The notes beneath the pieces were generated by a model, which saw nothing but the letters and a program-made list of their open reading frames with translations, did not search any database and had not been told where the DNA came from. A stretch of DNA of 64,000 nucleotides from Antedon bifida (lineage: Eukaryota; Echinodermata; Crinoidea; Comatulida; Antedonidae): positions 23,169,820 to 23,233,819 of the forward strand of contig OY727096.1 in assembly GCA_963402885.1 (NCBI GenBank). The letters run 5' to 3'. Numbering within the stretch: position 1 is the first letter of the stretch; each line of letters starts with the position of its first letter. The position numbers and the translations under genes are program-made. Below, piece after piece: positions 11,801-25,694 of this stretch.

Positions 11801-13437
11801 ATAAACTTATTCACTTTTGCCATCAAACAAATTTACACAATAATTAATTATTTTGCTTAAACTTTTAAAGATATATAACTCAATGATTGTTAAAATAATC
11901 ACAAGCCAACTATTGCTATTTAAATAAATTGTTTATCTTTATTTTCTTATTCGAAGAAGCACAAATACAATATATATATATATAAAATGTTTAACTTTTT
12001 TTAGGACTGTACAAAAAACATTGACATTGGGTCACATTCTCGATGTGACATTTCTTGGCAGCTATGAAAGGCCAACCGTGTCAATAAAGTGTTTATTAAC
12101 TTTTTTAAGCATTTTTATGCGCATTTATATTTCTAAGAATTTTTATTTTAATCGGAGATTTCAATTTCCAAAAGCAATATTTAAAAAAAGTTGCTTTCCA
12201 TGGAAACTATGTTTTATCTAATTTTTGTTCTGTTTCCTTTTTCTAGGTAAAGGCTAAGGGTGATCCGAATACTACTTCGGTGACCTAAATAAAAGAGACG
12301 GAGGTCAATCTATCTCAAACGAAAGGTGGAAGGGTTATCATAGGACTCAAAAGAGAAGAAGGGTTCACATTGGATGCATTAATCATTCTAAAATGATTTA
12401 TGTGTAAATAATAATTGCACCAGTGCCAGAAAATAACCAGTTAAATACTGTGTGAATCAATTATCTCTGTTTGGTTGGCGGCAGAAACAGTGGGACAAAT
12501 TTCAAATAACTTATGCCCTTCTAAAAATTCAAATTGAGATCATGGTTGCATTGCACTATTGCAGCAAAAAGCTTTGAAATGGTTTTCAATGACTGGAATT
12601 AGGCTGAAATGTGATAATAATGATATGCTATATTATAAATACAGTGGGCCTGTATTATAGAATTTGCCTGTGATACTGGTCTATAATGTCATGTGCAGAT
12701 ACAGCAAGGAATCAGGTGGTTAGATGTATTTCCTAGACTACAAGTTATAGTGCTAATAAATGTCCAAAATAAGTCTTTCAAACCCATAAACTCATCAAAA
12801 GGCCTATTCTTCCATAAAATTCTTTGAAATATTGTATTATGTGAAAATCAGAATTTTGGGAAAATCGGAAATTATGGACAAGCCCAAAAACATTCTATTG
12901 TTAATTGATAGTTCACTGACCTTATAAATATAACATAATAATACTGTACAATAGGTTTTATTATTATATTATTGTATCAATTGATGAAATTTTAATCATT
13001 TTTTTTTTATTTTGTGCCATAACATTTTAAGAATACAGTAGTCTGAAATACAGTCTAATAAATTCAACAATAACACTGCAGTAATAATATTTACCCTATC
13101 TACATATTGGATTTATATATAATTTCCATTACAAGATTTTAACTGTTTTTCTTTCTACTATGCGTGTCATAGAGTGGATATAAATATCAGAATCTGATAT
13201 TATTAATAACAATTGATATAGCATACTACCGTCATAGGATTACTGTAGTATGCATTATGACATCATAAGTATTATGTAACATCCTGGCTTCGGATATTTT
13301 TAAATACCGCCTACGTAACTTGTCATTAGCTCATTAGAAAATTAATTAATATTAATATAAATTGTAGAAAATAATTTCCAAGAAATTGCAACATGCTGAA
13401 TAATTCACTTGGTGACAACCAGGAGCTATTACAGAGC

Positions 13438-15072
13438 TTAAAGGGGGATTCTGGGTTTAAAATTGCTTTTAAATATCGTTTATTTATTAAATAAAAAATA
13501 TTATAACAATATAGACATGTCAGAATGAAGAAGTAATAACGAGAAATTAAAAAAATTAAATTTCATATACATTTTAGGGTAAATTCATGGAAAGTCTGTT
13601 TTTTAGCAGCTTAGGGAAGCTCATTAATATTCATGAGATATTCACAAAACACGTCATCAGTGGATTCCAAACTCGCGACGTCATGTACAGTGTGTTTGTC
13701 AACTAATTTACATCCCTCTCCCCTGTCAAACGACAACCACCCGATCATTGTGAAATACATTTTTTGTAGATTTTCTAAGCTAGGCCTAAAGTGTAATAAT
13801 AACAGTAGTAGCATATATTTATTTGACATTTAATGAAATACAAAATTTAGTACAGATTATATATAGATTGTATACAGTTATACTATTTTTATACCTCGAA
13901 TAGTACAGATCGTATTATCGGCTTCAAGTACTAGGCTAGGCCTAGCCTAAATTATTTTTTGTCATGGGTGAGAGCCATTCTGACTAGGGATTCCATGCCA
14001 CGATGGCTACCCTACGTTTTACATTGGGGCCCATCATGGGCCTAGCTAGCCTACTAGTACTACTAAACGATTGGCCCATAAATAACAAAACTCAGTGGAT
14101 CCAAACCCATCCTATCAACCAAACTCCTAAACAATCTAAACCTAAAACGTTCTACAAAATCGGCTGTAAATATTGAGGCAAAACAAGGTCCGATCGCCGT
14201 CCGCACGTATGCCTATGGTGTCCCGATCGTCTAAGTAGGCCTAAAATAGGCCTAGTTTACTCTCCAAAAAAGCGGATACTGCATCAAGCAAGTAGACCAG
14301 GTAGTAGGAAGGAGACCTGGCCGATCCGGCCCAGTTAAAAATTGAGCTAGCTAGTGTAGTAGACCCTATGCGAATTGATACTACCAGGCCTTTTACTATA
14401 GGCTACACTTGTTAAAATTAGCAATACTTATGTTTACAAATATTCCAACTCTCTCATTCGAGCTATATTATCTATACCATTCCGGTAGGTCGAGTCGACC
14501 TTCAATCAAATACTGTACATCGTTCATGTTGTGATTATAGACGGGGTATACTCGACCCGACCAGTTTGGTATTGTATACTGTATCTGCTTATCACGTGAC
14601 GATGCCAGGCATGGGCAGAGAGAGCATGTGTATCGTCGTCTCGCTCTCCTCGCTCAGGAATGTATACGTTACGCTTCATTGATTTTGAAGGCTTTCCCTA
14701 AGTCAGTGCGAAAATCGGCAAACGTAAAGTGCAAACATATCTAAGTTTTCACTGTTTTGATAAATTTTCATAGAAAATTGACTTCATAAATGGGAAGACC
14801 GACTAAAATTACATCAGATAAGTATAATTTTACAAAAGTAATTGATATGGTTAATGATAACGAGTCGTCGGAAGATTGACCATTTCACGAATTTCCTATT
14901 CTGTAACACAGTGTCATATCGCCGTAGCTGCACTTGTAATCTGGCCTCATTTCACAGCCTTCGTTCTGCTTCACTGGGCGCTTATATAAATTGAAACTTT
15001 TACCGTTCAAGAGACAAACAAATATATTTTACATTTTTTACTATTCATTTTAAACCCGGAACCCCCCTTTAA
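13438..15072. mobile_element. 1.6-kb DNA element with 26-bp inverted repeats and TTAA borders
   Basis: Left end TTAAAGGGGGATTCTGGGTT and right end, as reverse complement, TTAAAGGGGGGTTCCGGGTT match over 26 bp with two differences. Both borders are TTAA, the target duplicated by piggyBac-type transposases. No transposase-length frame is present; the longest frames are about 70 codons on both strands plus a 29-codon frame at 14790-14879. The interior is richer in GC and in AGGCCT than the flanks. The likely reading is a non-autonomous or internally deleted element. Flanking HDAC exons are not interrupted. Confidence 0.65.
14790..14879 (+). CDS. 29-codon frame inside the TTAA element
   Basis: The frame starts MGRPTKITSDKYNFTKVIDM and ends NDNESSED before TGA. 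The acidic end resembles the acidic N-termini of many transposases, but it is too short to assign. It may be a relic N-terminus or chance. Confidence that it is translated is low. Confidence 0.15.
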   Translation: MGRPTKITSDKYNFTKVIDMVNDNESSED

Positions 15073-16304
15073 ACTACTTCTTGGTGAAATTCCCTTTCAA
15101 AATAATAGTCCTCAAAATCTAGCAAAGAAACCACGACAACTTTAATGAGCTTGCTTTTTTTTTAGAATCCCTATAAAGAGGCTGTTTATAATGTTTGTTT
15201 CCCAGGGATTCAACGCAAACATAGAGATTCACTTTAATATCCCTATGGTTTTATCCACTCTACCCTTCCGATGTCTTACTTTACACAGGCCTTGCGTCCA
15301 ATCATGTGGAAACAACTTTAGATCTATAGTCTTCCTTAGGTATAGATCAGTGCTTGTTATTTTGTCAAACATTTCATCTTTTTATCAAGAGCTTAAAAAC
15401 TAATAAAGTTTGTACAAACTTAAATAAAAACAGCGACTGACATTTACATTGTTGGTAAATTATTGTCTGTAGTTGAATAAATAAATTAAATAATCGATCC
15501 GCCATCACATAATAGACCAGTAGTTAATACTTAGATGTCACTAGTCATATTCTTAACAATGTGTCAAACCAATAACTGATATTGATTATATAATATAATA
15601 CCTATTATATAATATATATATATATACTTTATTCAAATATTATATAGTGTGTTCAATGTGTCTAAACCTATTTTTGTATTTTTTTTTATAGTGTGTTTAA
15701 AATTCCACTTTACATTTTATGTGCATTTTAAAGAGTCTATTATTGTCACAAGAACATAATAAATTTAGCGCAATATTTGGTAATAAAATTTGGTTAGTCT
15801 CAAAGATATTGAAAGTTATTTCCAGTTAAAATAGTAGTTAAACCTATAATTAGTTGCAGCAATGTAAAAGTCATTAGTGGTGTTTATATAATAAGACTAA
15901 CACATGATTACAGTACGAGTCTTGTATTCGCACACATGCCCATCTACTTTGCAGCACATACTAAACTTTACATTCAATACATTAATTTCTGTAGATATTA
16001 ATAAACAAACATCACTAAAATTATATTATATTTAAACTAGAACAAATAATCAATTTATCATAATTTGGCCTATTGGCCTCCGGATTTTAAAAATAAATGA
16101 ATGCACTTAAATTGTATAAAATAATGCATTCTTCTACGTTTCTTTTTTTTTAATTCTTAAAAAGTTGAGATGACCTTTTAATTACGGAAGAAAAAGAAGT
16201 CAGGAAATGACTAGTTACTCTGATTTTATAAGAGGGATTAAAATAACAAAATAAGAGTAAAGAAAAGTGTGGATTACAGATGTCAAAAGGGCACTGGAAA
16301 GTAC

Positions 16305-16670
16305 TACCAGGTTGAACGAATAGGGGCCTAGAAAACTACACTAAATTATATTGCTATTGGGGCCATGTTAAAATTATTTTACAGCGATTACTGCAGTACT
16401 AACAAGTTGACCGAGTAGGGGCCTAGAAAAATACACTAAAGTATATTGCCTTAGGGGCCATGTCAAAATGATTCTACAGCAGTTACTGCAGTACTACAGG
16501 TTCAACGAGTTGGGGCCTAGAAAAATACACCAAATACAAAATGTATAATCTGTTGCCATGTCAACATTATTCTAACTGTAGATACTGCAGTACTACAAAA
16601 TTAAGCAAGTAGGAACCTAGAAAACTACGCTACTATAGTGTATGTTCCATGTCAAAATTATTCTTGATGT
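16305..16670. repeat. Tandem array of ~94-100 bp units, four copies, within CTGCAG-family sequence
   Basis: The landmark GAGTAGGGGCCTAGAAAA recurs at 16318, 16413, 16507 and 16607 (last copy AAGTAGGAACCTAG). Each unit also contains CCATGTCAAAATTATTC and CTGCAGTACTA, the terminal sequence of the CTGCAG MITE. The array therefore arose by amplification of a MITE end plus flank. A further MITE arm (to about 16800) follows. Confidence 0.75.
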
Positions 16671-17370
16671 GGAAGTTTATGAAGCAGTCACTGCACAGCA
16701 ATACACTGTGCATGATTTTCAAAAAAGCTTGCTAAATAATTGCATAATACTGTAGGTTTAAAGATTAGTTACTGCAGTAACTGCAGTAGTATAATTTTGA
16801 GAATATTTACAGTATTCATTGGCTAATTTACATAACAGATTTAAGTATAAAATAGAAAAATATAATTAATATTCGATTTAACACAAGCTGAAAGAAGATT
16901 TATTTATTTATCCAGGGTAGAATAACAGTTTGATTTCAGGTTGTAATTAATGTAGATAATCCTCTCCATATTGTGATTGGCTATTGCCTCCGAGAATGAT
17001 GAAAATAGAAATAAAAGTAATAAACATTCATAATTGAGTAGAATACTATATAAGGCAAGGAAACCTGAGGCACTATATAATAGTAATACCGTATTAGGGT
17101 TCTACCTAACCATGCTAGACCCCACTAATTTTCAACCCCACACCACAGACGTAAGCAGCAATATACAGTATACTTAACACGTTAGTGCGGTATCCACTGT
17201 TTAGTATACAGTGGTAGCAAGCTACAGTACTGTATTCGTATAAATTATTTATGAGGACAACTTGCGAACAAAATTGTTAGCAAGTTTATTCTCAAATGTA
17301 CTGATTAATTCCAAAATATGTCAGAATTGTACGAAACATTTTCGTAAGATTAAACTAAGAACAAACTTAC

Positions 17371-17473
17371 ATCTGACACGTCTCTCTGCTCTGCGCTTCA
17401 GGTTCTCACGATCCCTTGTATGGTTCATCTTAAGCATGCTAACAGCCTCTGTTGGCTTACAGAGCTCCGGCAT
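17371..17473 (-). CDS. HDAC4: Candidate alternative first coding exon of the HDAC gene
   Basis: From an ATG the frame reads MPELCKPTEAVSMLKMNHTR, then DRENLKRRAERRVR, and stops at a perfect GTAAGT donor (17370-17365). It leaves in phase 1 with one base, exactly what the 5487-5552 exon needs, giving a Phe codon at the junction. The local sequence is richer in GC and CpG than the flanks, and the peptide is charged and basic. I see no convincing acceptor just upstream, so this is more likely an alternative promoter exon than an internal exon. The upstream frame stays open for some codons, so the start could differ. No transcript evidence is available. Confidence 0.5.
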
Positions 17474-19876
17474 TATAAACAAGTTATTTTTCAAACAGTC
17501 TAATGAAATTTCCTATACATCAAGTAATATAATAACAAGCGTGTATGTCTGTGTCCACAGACTGACTAAGACTTTGCGATTCGTGTATTGTACCTTAGAC
17601 ACAGCCCTGACTCACTCTCTATTGGCCTAAATATAAAATGATTCTTTATCTAGGTTTGCACACAGAGATTTGGTGCGGCTAAAAATAGAAGACTATTTTA
17701 TTTACATATTGTCCTAGCCTTAAGGTTCAAGACTCGTTTCAGGGGAAGTGGACTATTCCATTTATCAACAGGGATATGTTATGGATCAATTCAAGGGTTA
17801 TTAATAGCCGATTGATTGCCCTTTGTGGGATATGTTCCACCGCCGACAAAAATAAACGATACCTTCCTTTAGGAAATCAATATAACGAGCGAATAAATGA
17901 AAAGAAAGATGTAAACAGAATGCGGCTGCAGTCTATGTTGGGTTTCAGCTGTCAACAACTTTAATTTCACAGCTGTATGTAATGTACAGTACTGTAATTC
18001 AACACATTTTTACTGTAATAGTTAAATAAATACCATGCAGTTTAATATTTAAAATAATGATAACATTTATAACCATTATACTGTATTCATATTAATGATG
18101 AATTTAATGTACATTTAATGTATTGTAGAATGATACACAGTATACATTACAATAATAGTAACTGTAGTAGTACAGTAGGTCAGTACTGCATTACTGTATT
18201 AGTACAGTATTACTGTATTATAGTACTGTACTACATAGTAGACAGACCATATACAGACGTACATTGTAGCAGTCGGAAAAAAGTGCTCTTTTTGCAGCTA
18301 CATAATTTAAGCCCAATTCGCCACTAGACCCTAGCGGGGTTCTAGACTGGCCGACAACTCCCGAGCCAAGTGGTGAAATTTGTGACATTTCAAATCTCAT
18401 GGTTGGTAAGATTTTCAGCTAACTATATAACTATACAAGTTACAACATTTTCTAATCTCAATGTGTAACTCTTATAGTGACATCAATTGTTTTGTCACTT
18501 ACCTTTTAAATGTCACTTAAGACAATGAAACTGAAACACAAGAGATGAAACAATTGTGACATTAGCACTGTGATAGTTGTTTTTGATTTGACGTAAAAAC
18601 TTCAGAAAGAGAGAATACTGCCCTCAACATACTGTATGAAGGACTCAATTTTGTAATTTGTTGAGATTTACTACTCCAGATTGGCCAATTAATTCCACTT
18701 AATTAATATGGAAAGATAGAATTCAAACAAGCCCTGTCTCAGTACTATCTAATAAACTAAGTTTGTCAGAAAAAAATGCAGTCTTTTCAGTTACAAACAA
18801 CATTGTCTCAATACAATGCCACAAAGATAATTGGCTGCTATCCAAGTATTGCTTTTTATACATGTACATAAAATAACAAAGGTAGAATACCAGAATAATA
18901 TCAATAAACTTTTATATACACGCGATTCTACTCAAAGACACTCTCTCAATTGATAGGTTCAATCTATTTTAAACAACATTGTTGTTATTAAAGTAATAGT
19001 GAAGATAAAATCTAATTATAACTTTTATCTCTGTCCTTGGACAGAACTTGCGGACAAAACGTGCAAATTATATTATCCCATTCATTTCAAAATGTGTCCA
19101 ATGGATGACCACCATCTACTGTAATTAGTGAATTCATGATGGACCTGATACAGTGTAGAATATGGCTGATATTTACAGAATGTGACAATCGTCTATTGCA
19201 AAGAAATTCTACAAAACACCCTTCTATAACTAGAAATCGCATCTCAAAATGTTTAGTTTTTATGACGCTCCATGCAGCCCAATTATTTTACTAGATATAC
19301 ACATGGATGCGCGAAAAAAAAGTTGCTAATGCTGTACTCGCAATCTGACGCGAAACTGAGCAGATGCGAAAAACACTTTCGTTTAAGGCTCGACGTCGCG
19401 ATTAATATTATTTATTGAAAATTTTGCATTGACATATCTATCTGTATCTACCAATGAATGGAATGAACCACCATTCACATAAAAAGAATATACAATTTCA
19501 AGTACATTACAGCATAGTGTATCAGTATGCATAATTATTAATGATCTAAATATTATATGAATACTTTCATTATTTGAATTTTAACAGAATTTTCAATGGA
19601 AATTAATTACAGAATGGTTGAGTACCAGCAACATCTAAAACATAATAACATAATAACCTCATAACATTGACATTGACATCAATACAAAGCATGGTAGGTT
19701 ATGTAAGGTTTGAGTTTTGTTAAAGTAATATAGCATTCTCAATCAAACTATTTTTGTCTGTAACCACCCGGTTGTTTCAAACGAAGTAATTATTTTATAA
19801 AACTTCATCAGTGTTGATTGTTTATCAATTATTGAAATGGAATAAGATAAACCTTTTCCATGAACTGTAAACTAAT

Positions 19877-20003
19877 ACCCCTTTCACACTGTATAGCAGA
19901 ACTCCAGAGCACACACCAGGGCTTCAACACTGGCAGTTGCATAGTGTGTGTGGGCCCGGTGTGTGTGAACTCCGAAGTTTTTGTGATGCGATGTGAAAGG
20001 GGT
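19877..20003. mobile_element. 127-bp palindromic MITE with ACCCCTTTCACAC ends
   Basis: ACCCCTTTCACACTG at the left is mirrored by ATGTGAAAGGGGT at the right. The centre is also self-complementary around GGGCCCGGTGTGTGTGAA. Frames of 60-70 codons on both strands are a by-product of the palindrome. Confidence 0.6.
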
Positions 20004-23000
20004 TCTACTGTCAAGATTAAGGACATTTCTAAACTAACAACTGTCAACTTTGATCACTAACCTGTATGCATATTTTACGTAGAAAACTGATGCAGAAGCA
20101 GTAGTAACAATGTTTAAATCATCATGTGACTGATCATGTGACAGAAGAGAAAACCCTTATTCCACAATGACATCCAGACATAAAACTAGGAATTACATAA
20201 CTGATAGATTATACTACTGTAACATATTACATATCTCTTGTGAAAGTTAATAATAGAATGATTTGTATGCCAGTTCATAAATGAAGAAGGTCATAGGTCA
20301 AATGGTTTATAAGAAAGTAGGTTAAGGTCATATGCATTCACCTCTATACATCTTTTTGTTAGGTAAATCCAGACATTTTAAATAAGTATTGGTAAACAAT
20401 AGAAATATGGTAAGAGAAGGATTAGGACCTTACTGTTCAACAGTTGAAAATAGATCGTAAAGCAGTTGGCAAACAAACAATTAAAAAACCAAAGAAAAAT
20501 CAATTTGTGAAATGGTCTATTTATGTTTAATCATCATCATATATCATCATCATCATTGATACAGACACAATTAATTTTCATTTTATATAACTTCAAAATG
20601 ATGAACGAGTTAAATTTAGATAAGTTTTTTCTAAAAAATTATTTTAAAAAAAGAAATAAATTTGAAATAAAATTGTTTTGTTCTACTACTATTGTCTTCA
20701 AAAATCAAACAAACATGTACAGAGCATAAAGAGTGAAGTGGAATCTAGTTTTAAAACAGTTTAGGTACAATTTTTTTCCAGGTTCTGATGTCACATTTTT
20801 GTATTTTAACCTCATTCTTGTTCTCTTATTTCATTGATACAAATTTTGCTGCCTACAGTACAACTAAATTTACCCAGTCTTTTTTGTCAATGTTTGTTTA
20901 AATATCTGCATTGATCCTGCCAGTATAAACAAAACAAAGAAACAGATTGATAATTTAAAATTTATAATAGCTAAAGTATACCTAAATATGTCAAGATGGT
21001 ATATGTAAGTAATGAAAGTGAGTTATTATAGGAAAGTATAAAACAACAAATAGATAAACTCTAAAGTATGAAACGATAACATTATAACTTCTTTTAATAA
21101 ATTACTGGAAAAAAAACCCCAATAAATGGAGAAACTTACTGTTATGTAGCTTCAGCATATGATAAAGCTCCTACTGTATAGTAGTACAATACCAGACAAT
21201 CAGAATACTAACAACATGAGTACCCTAGCACTAATGACGTTGTGTTATCAACGAAGCCCTGTAATCAAATGCCAGCTAGCTAGGCAGGAGACCGATACAG
21301 GTATGACGTCAATTTCAAGTGCTCACAAGGGCATGCATTGCCAGTTGAGATGGGTAAAAAGCCTTCCTTGTTTTGAATTGGGTAGAAAGCATAGTATCCC
21401 TGTAGTTTCTGGAATCTTGTTACGATTTCTGGGAAATCTAGGAAACTTGATGGTCTACAACGCAGTCTGGCAATCTACGGCACCTGGAGGATGCTAAGCT
21501 TTGTGTAATGTCCCTTAAAATATACTATTACTATAATAACAACAATTGGTTGATGCCAAAATTGAAAGATATGATTATTATGTTAATGTGTAGTAGTATT
21601 TACAGTATTTACAGTAGTTTGTCTCAAAATTAGCTGCCTTGTTTAATGATGATTGAACAGTATGATAATATTCACTGACAAATGAATGCCATTTTATGAT
21701 TTATTTCTGACTGAAATTAATTGTGCCTATTGACTTATAAACTAAATCATCCATAATTATTGCATTAAAAAAAGTAGTTGCTGCAATCACTGCAGTAGAA
21801 TACTTTTGATGTGAACCCTTATTTCTTTGATAAATCTGGCAGACTAGTAAAAGTTGAAACCATTCTATCTACAAAGGTATTTATTGTAAATACTTCAGCT
21901 TGAACCTTGTACTCCAACATTTATCATAAGATCATAAGATTATAAGAGCAACATTTCTTAAACTTGAATTAAAACAAAAAGCAAACAGAATCATATGAAA
22001 TTATATTTAATAAGTACTCTACAAAATAAATACTTGCGTGATATCAATATAGTTTGCATGCTTGAGGCACAAAGTCTAGATTAGATTAAATTATTTTATT
22101 CTTAAATTGATGGGAAAAAAAATATTTGGTTGTTTTAGAAACGCATGTGCACAAACTTGCAAACTTAATGCAATATATTCTCAAAAAATTTCATCTGGTT
22201 TCAAATGGATATTTAAAAAATAAATGTTAACTTTTTAACTGGTTTAACAAAAAAGTTATAGGTTGGTGATATTGGACTCCAAGATCCTTCTTGTCGTCTT
22301 TAAGACCAACAGTGAGTGCCACCATGCTCTCTAGCATCTGAGCAGAACCTGAAGATTGTCATTCCTATCTGCCAAAATTGTATGGTGAACTGAAAGGCTT
22401 TCGCAATTTGTGGCCTTCCCTGTGATATCACACAGTGCATTTATTTTCATTTTCATTTAGTTTAATCAATGTTTTAGAACATTTATTATGTACCGTCTGA
22501 AAACCCATTCAAACAAGCTTTTTTATCAAATTTAACGTTGTCGTCTCTAGTTGCCTATACTGCCATCCTGAGTTGACACATTGAAACAAACTAAAATCAT
22601 ACATTATTGCAGTAAAACATGAAGTTACTGCAGTAACTATAACAATAATTTTTAAATGATCCATTGTTATACTGTTGATTTGTTTTTACCTGTTGAAGGT
22701 TTTGAATAATAAATACAGAATTATAGTATGTACAAATAACACATAAAAGATACAGTACAAAAGATAACTAAAAATATACAGTATTCTATACTGTACAGTT
22801 AAAATAAAAGTACATATAAAGAAGTAGTAGTAATGGTGTGAGGCTAAAATTGCTCAACTACGAAAAATGTAACATATCCGGAGAACAACAATTTAACAAT
22901 AGAAATAGGTGTATTGAATTTTCTATTATAAGGCACCTACAGTAATGAATGGAAGAATAGGATATATAACACGCCAGTTCATCACAATACAAATCAATAG

Positions 23001-23699
23001 TATAACTATAGATTCGGCATAATATAGATTCTCCTTGTACTTCTTTAGTCACATCACACGTTGAGCAGTAAACAACTTAGTTTATCACCTATTGTATACT
23101 GGTCTATTCTTTATTGGATACTGATACAACAATAAATTATGCTATTAATAGTACATTACAATTATATTGAAATCATTATGGTCTTAGGGCCTGTTTCTAC
23201 TGCAAGTAAACAACCGACTAAAATAAAACCTATCTAAATTTCCCCTAATTTCTTGGCAGCAGAATTCAGTTAAAGGGCATCAAAATAAAGGTTTCACAAA
23301 AAATGGGCGATGAATTGCAATTAATCATTATAATATTTTGTTATAAGGGCTAGGCTTACTAGACAAGTGTTTATTTTATATTATGTTATATTTTCTTGCA
23401 CAATTTTACCAGTTGGAAGCAATTTATTTGGGTAAATCAGTAAAACCAGCTTTGGGAGAACACACACATTTTCTAATTTTTAGAATGTAATCACTGTAAA
23501 CTTTACGTAGAGAACTTGAGATGTCTTGATTTGGTTCACTTTAAACAATAATAAATAAAGCAAGTCAATCTATCAACAGCAAATTAATCATTTATCAGCA
23601 ATGTGTAGGCAGTATTGGATGCCAGTAAAATTAGCAACAGACCAACAATTTCTAGCAATTTCTTTTTTGCGAGTTTTAAATTGTCACTAGCAATAGTTG

Positions 23700-24345
23700 G
23701 AATGTGCGGGTTGCTAGTTGGAAACTGAGTGTTGCTAGTTGGAAACTGAGTGTTGCTAATTTAAAACTGCGCGTTGCTAGTTTGAAACTGAGCGTTGCTA
23801 GTTGGAAACTGAGTGTTGCTACAGTAGTTGGAAACTGAGTGTTGCTACAGTAGTTGGAAACTGAGTGTTGCTAGTTGGAAACTGAGTATTGCTAGTTTGA
23901 AACTGAGTGTTGCTGGTTGGAAACTGACTAATTGCTAGTTGGAAACTGAGTGTTGCTAGTTGGAAACTGAGTGTTGCTAGTTGGAAACTGAGTGTTGCTA
24001 GTTGGAAACTGAGTGTTGCTACTGTAGTTGGAAACTGAGTGTTGCTAACTGTAGTTGAAAACTGAGTGTTGCTAGTTGGAAACTGAGTGTTATTAGTTGG
24101 AAACTGACTGTTGCTAGTTGGAAACTGAGTGTTGCTAGTTGGAAACTGACTAATTGCTAGTTGGAAACTGAGTGTTGCTAGTTGGAAACTGAGTGTTGCT
24201 ACTGTAGTTGGAAACTGAGTGTTGCTAACTGTAGTTGAAAACTGAGTGTTGCTAGTTTGAAACTGAGTGTTGTTAGTTTGAGTTGGAAAGTGGTTATCAG
24301 TTGCTACTTAGTTAGGGTTGGAAGTTGGAAAGTGGGTGTTGCGAA
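23700..24345. repeat. 21-bp minisatellite with higher-order repeat, about 30 units
   Basis: The basic unit is GTTGCTAGTTGGAAACTGAG plus T. Longer variants insert ACAGTA or ACTGTA (26-27 bp units). A multi-unit block that runs from GACTAATTGCTAGTTGG through GCTAACTGTAGTTGAAAA occurs twice (about 23925-24070 and 24147-24250), which shows segmental duplication of several units at once. Confidence 0.9.
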
Positions 24346-25599
24346 TGCATCTCCCATCCAAACTAAAGACAGTATCCATCATTATTCAGTTAAAACAGAA
24401 TAAACCTGCATCTCTTCAGTAAACTTTAACTAATTCCCAAAATAAAATAATATTTAGATCCAACCATTTTGTAATGAATTACAGATTGTAATTGTTTGGG
24501 TTTTAATTTCAAATACAGTACTGTAATCATCTTGCTTTACAGCGGCCATTTTGTAAACTGATTGTTTAAAATTATCCAGAGGCAGATAAATCAAATCAAC
24601 ATATTAAATACATGCAGCAGGTACACATTGTATTGCCTCAATCTGCATTAAGACGACAGATTTCTATTTCCAACTCGTCGTCGATTCATGTCATTAAAGA
24701 CACTTAAGAAAGTGGCACTTGAAATGCCAGAGCTGAATAAGCTTAAACCATCCAGGGTATAAAAATACCCTGGATAATTTGAAAGCCTTTATTTTGATGA
24801 GAAACTATTTTTAGATTTGTAAATTGCATGCAAGATCTATTTTTGGCCTTGTACATTAAAAGGAAGAGAGTAACACAAACAATCTATTGGTTGATTTAAC
24901 ATTTCAGTCTGAACGACGAAAAGACGTGAACAACAATTAATATTGTGCAGTTAGTTGATAATAAAATGTGAAATAACATAACATACTGTAAGCACAGAAG
25001 CTGTGTGGTTTGGTACAATATGGCGCTTGGATTAAGGGGATAAAATCACATTTTTACTTAGAAACCAACACACAAATATTATATTAGCTAAGTAAATATT
25101 TAATGAGGAAATATTTATTTAGCTATTTGATATTATTAGAATATTGGAGAATGTTTGATAAATATTACAAATTTAGAAATGTTCTATTTCTATTACCATG
25201 ACGATATGAATTATGATAATCAGTTTTTTTTTTAACCATTTAAAAAAAACGTTTTTTCTTGCCAGCAGACCTTTATTACTCTTTTAAAATGTTATCACCT
25301 TTTCCAAAAACAAGAACATGTAAGCCTCATGAGCCTAATGTATAAACCTTTTTTTTGCGTAGAGTTTGATTGATGCGAAGGTCGGTGGGATATAAAATAC
25401 TTTATTAATCTCAGTATGTCTGAAATTTAGCCTAACTATACTTTATTGGCAATATAGGACCTAGTAAAATCACGTCTAAAACCTAACTAACTATTATGTT
25501 TGTACTTTTTTTAATAAACCATGAAAATAGAATTACTTTTTTGTGCTAAGTTTTGGCTACTTGCTTCAGCAGCCTTATATTGTAACATGTTGATTGTTC

Positions 25600-25694
25600 A
25601 AAAAATCATTTGCTTGTGATTGGTCAAATTACTTGCCTTATACTTTTGTCCTTGCGTTGCATCCTAGTGGCAACCAAGCTTTATGAAGAAAACT
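25600..25694. mobile_element. Half copy of the CCCACTAGG palindromic MITE
   Basis: It contains TTGTGATTGGTCAAATTACT and the terminal arm CCTTGCGTTGCATCCTAGTG followed by GCAACCAAGCTTTA. The left arm is not recognisable. Confidence 0.5.

Larger units (their letters stand above)
5553..17370. other. HDAC intron (about 11.8 kb), dense in repeats
   Basis: No exon is supported here. The contents are CTGCAG-family MITEs (6.9, 9.8 and 10.0 kb), a repeat family duplicated at 7.9-8.4 kb, a G-run (9179-9235), a 20-bp minisatellite (10903-11345), a 1.6-kb TTAA element (13438-15072) and a ~97-bp tandem array (16305-16670). The remainder is AT-rich unique-looking sequence. Confidence 0.5.

Noticed and set aside
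21159-21497. 112-codon plus-strand frame in a GC-richer patch
   Set aside because: No domain, no start context and no matching splice sites. The patch may be a diverged repeat, but I cannot place it.
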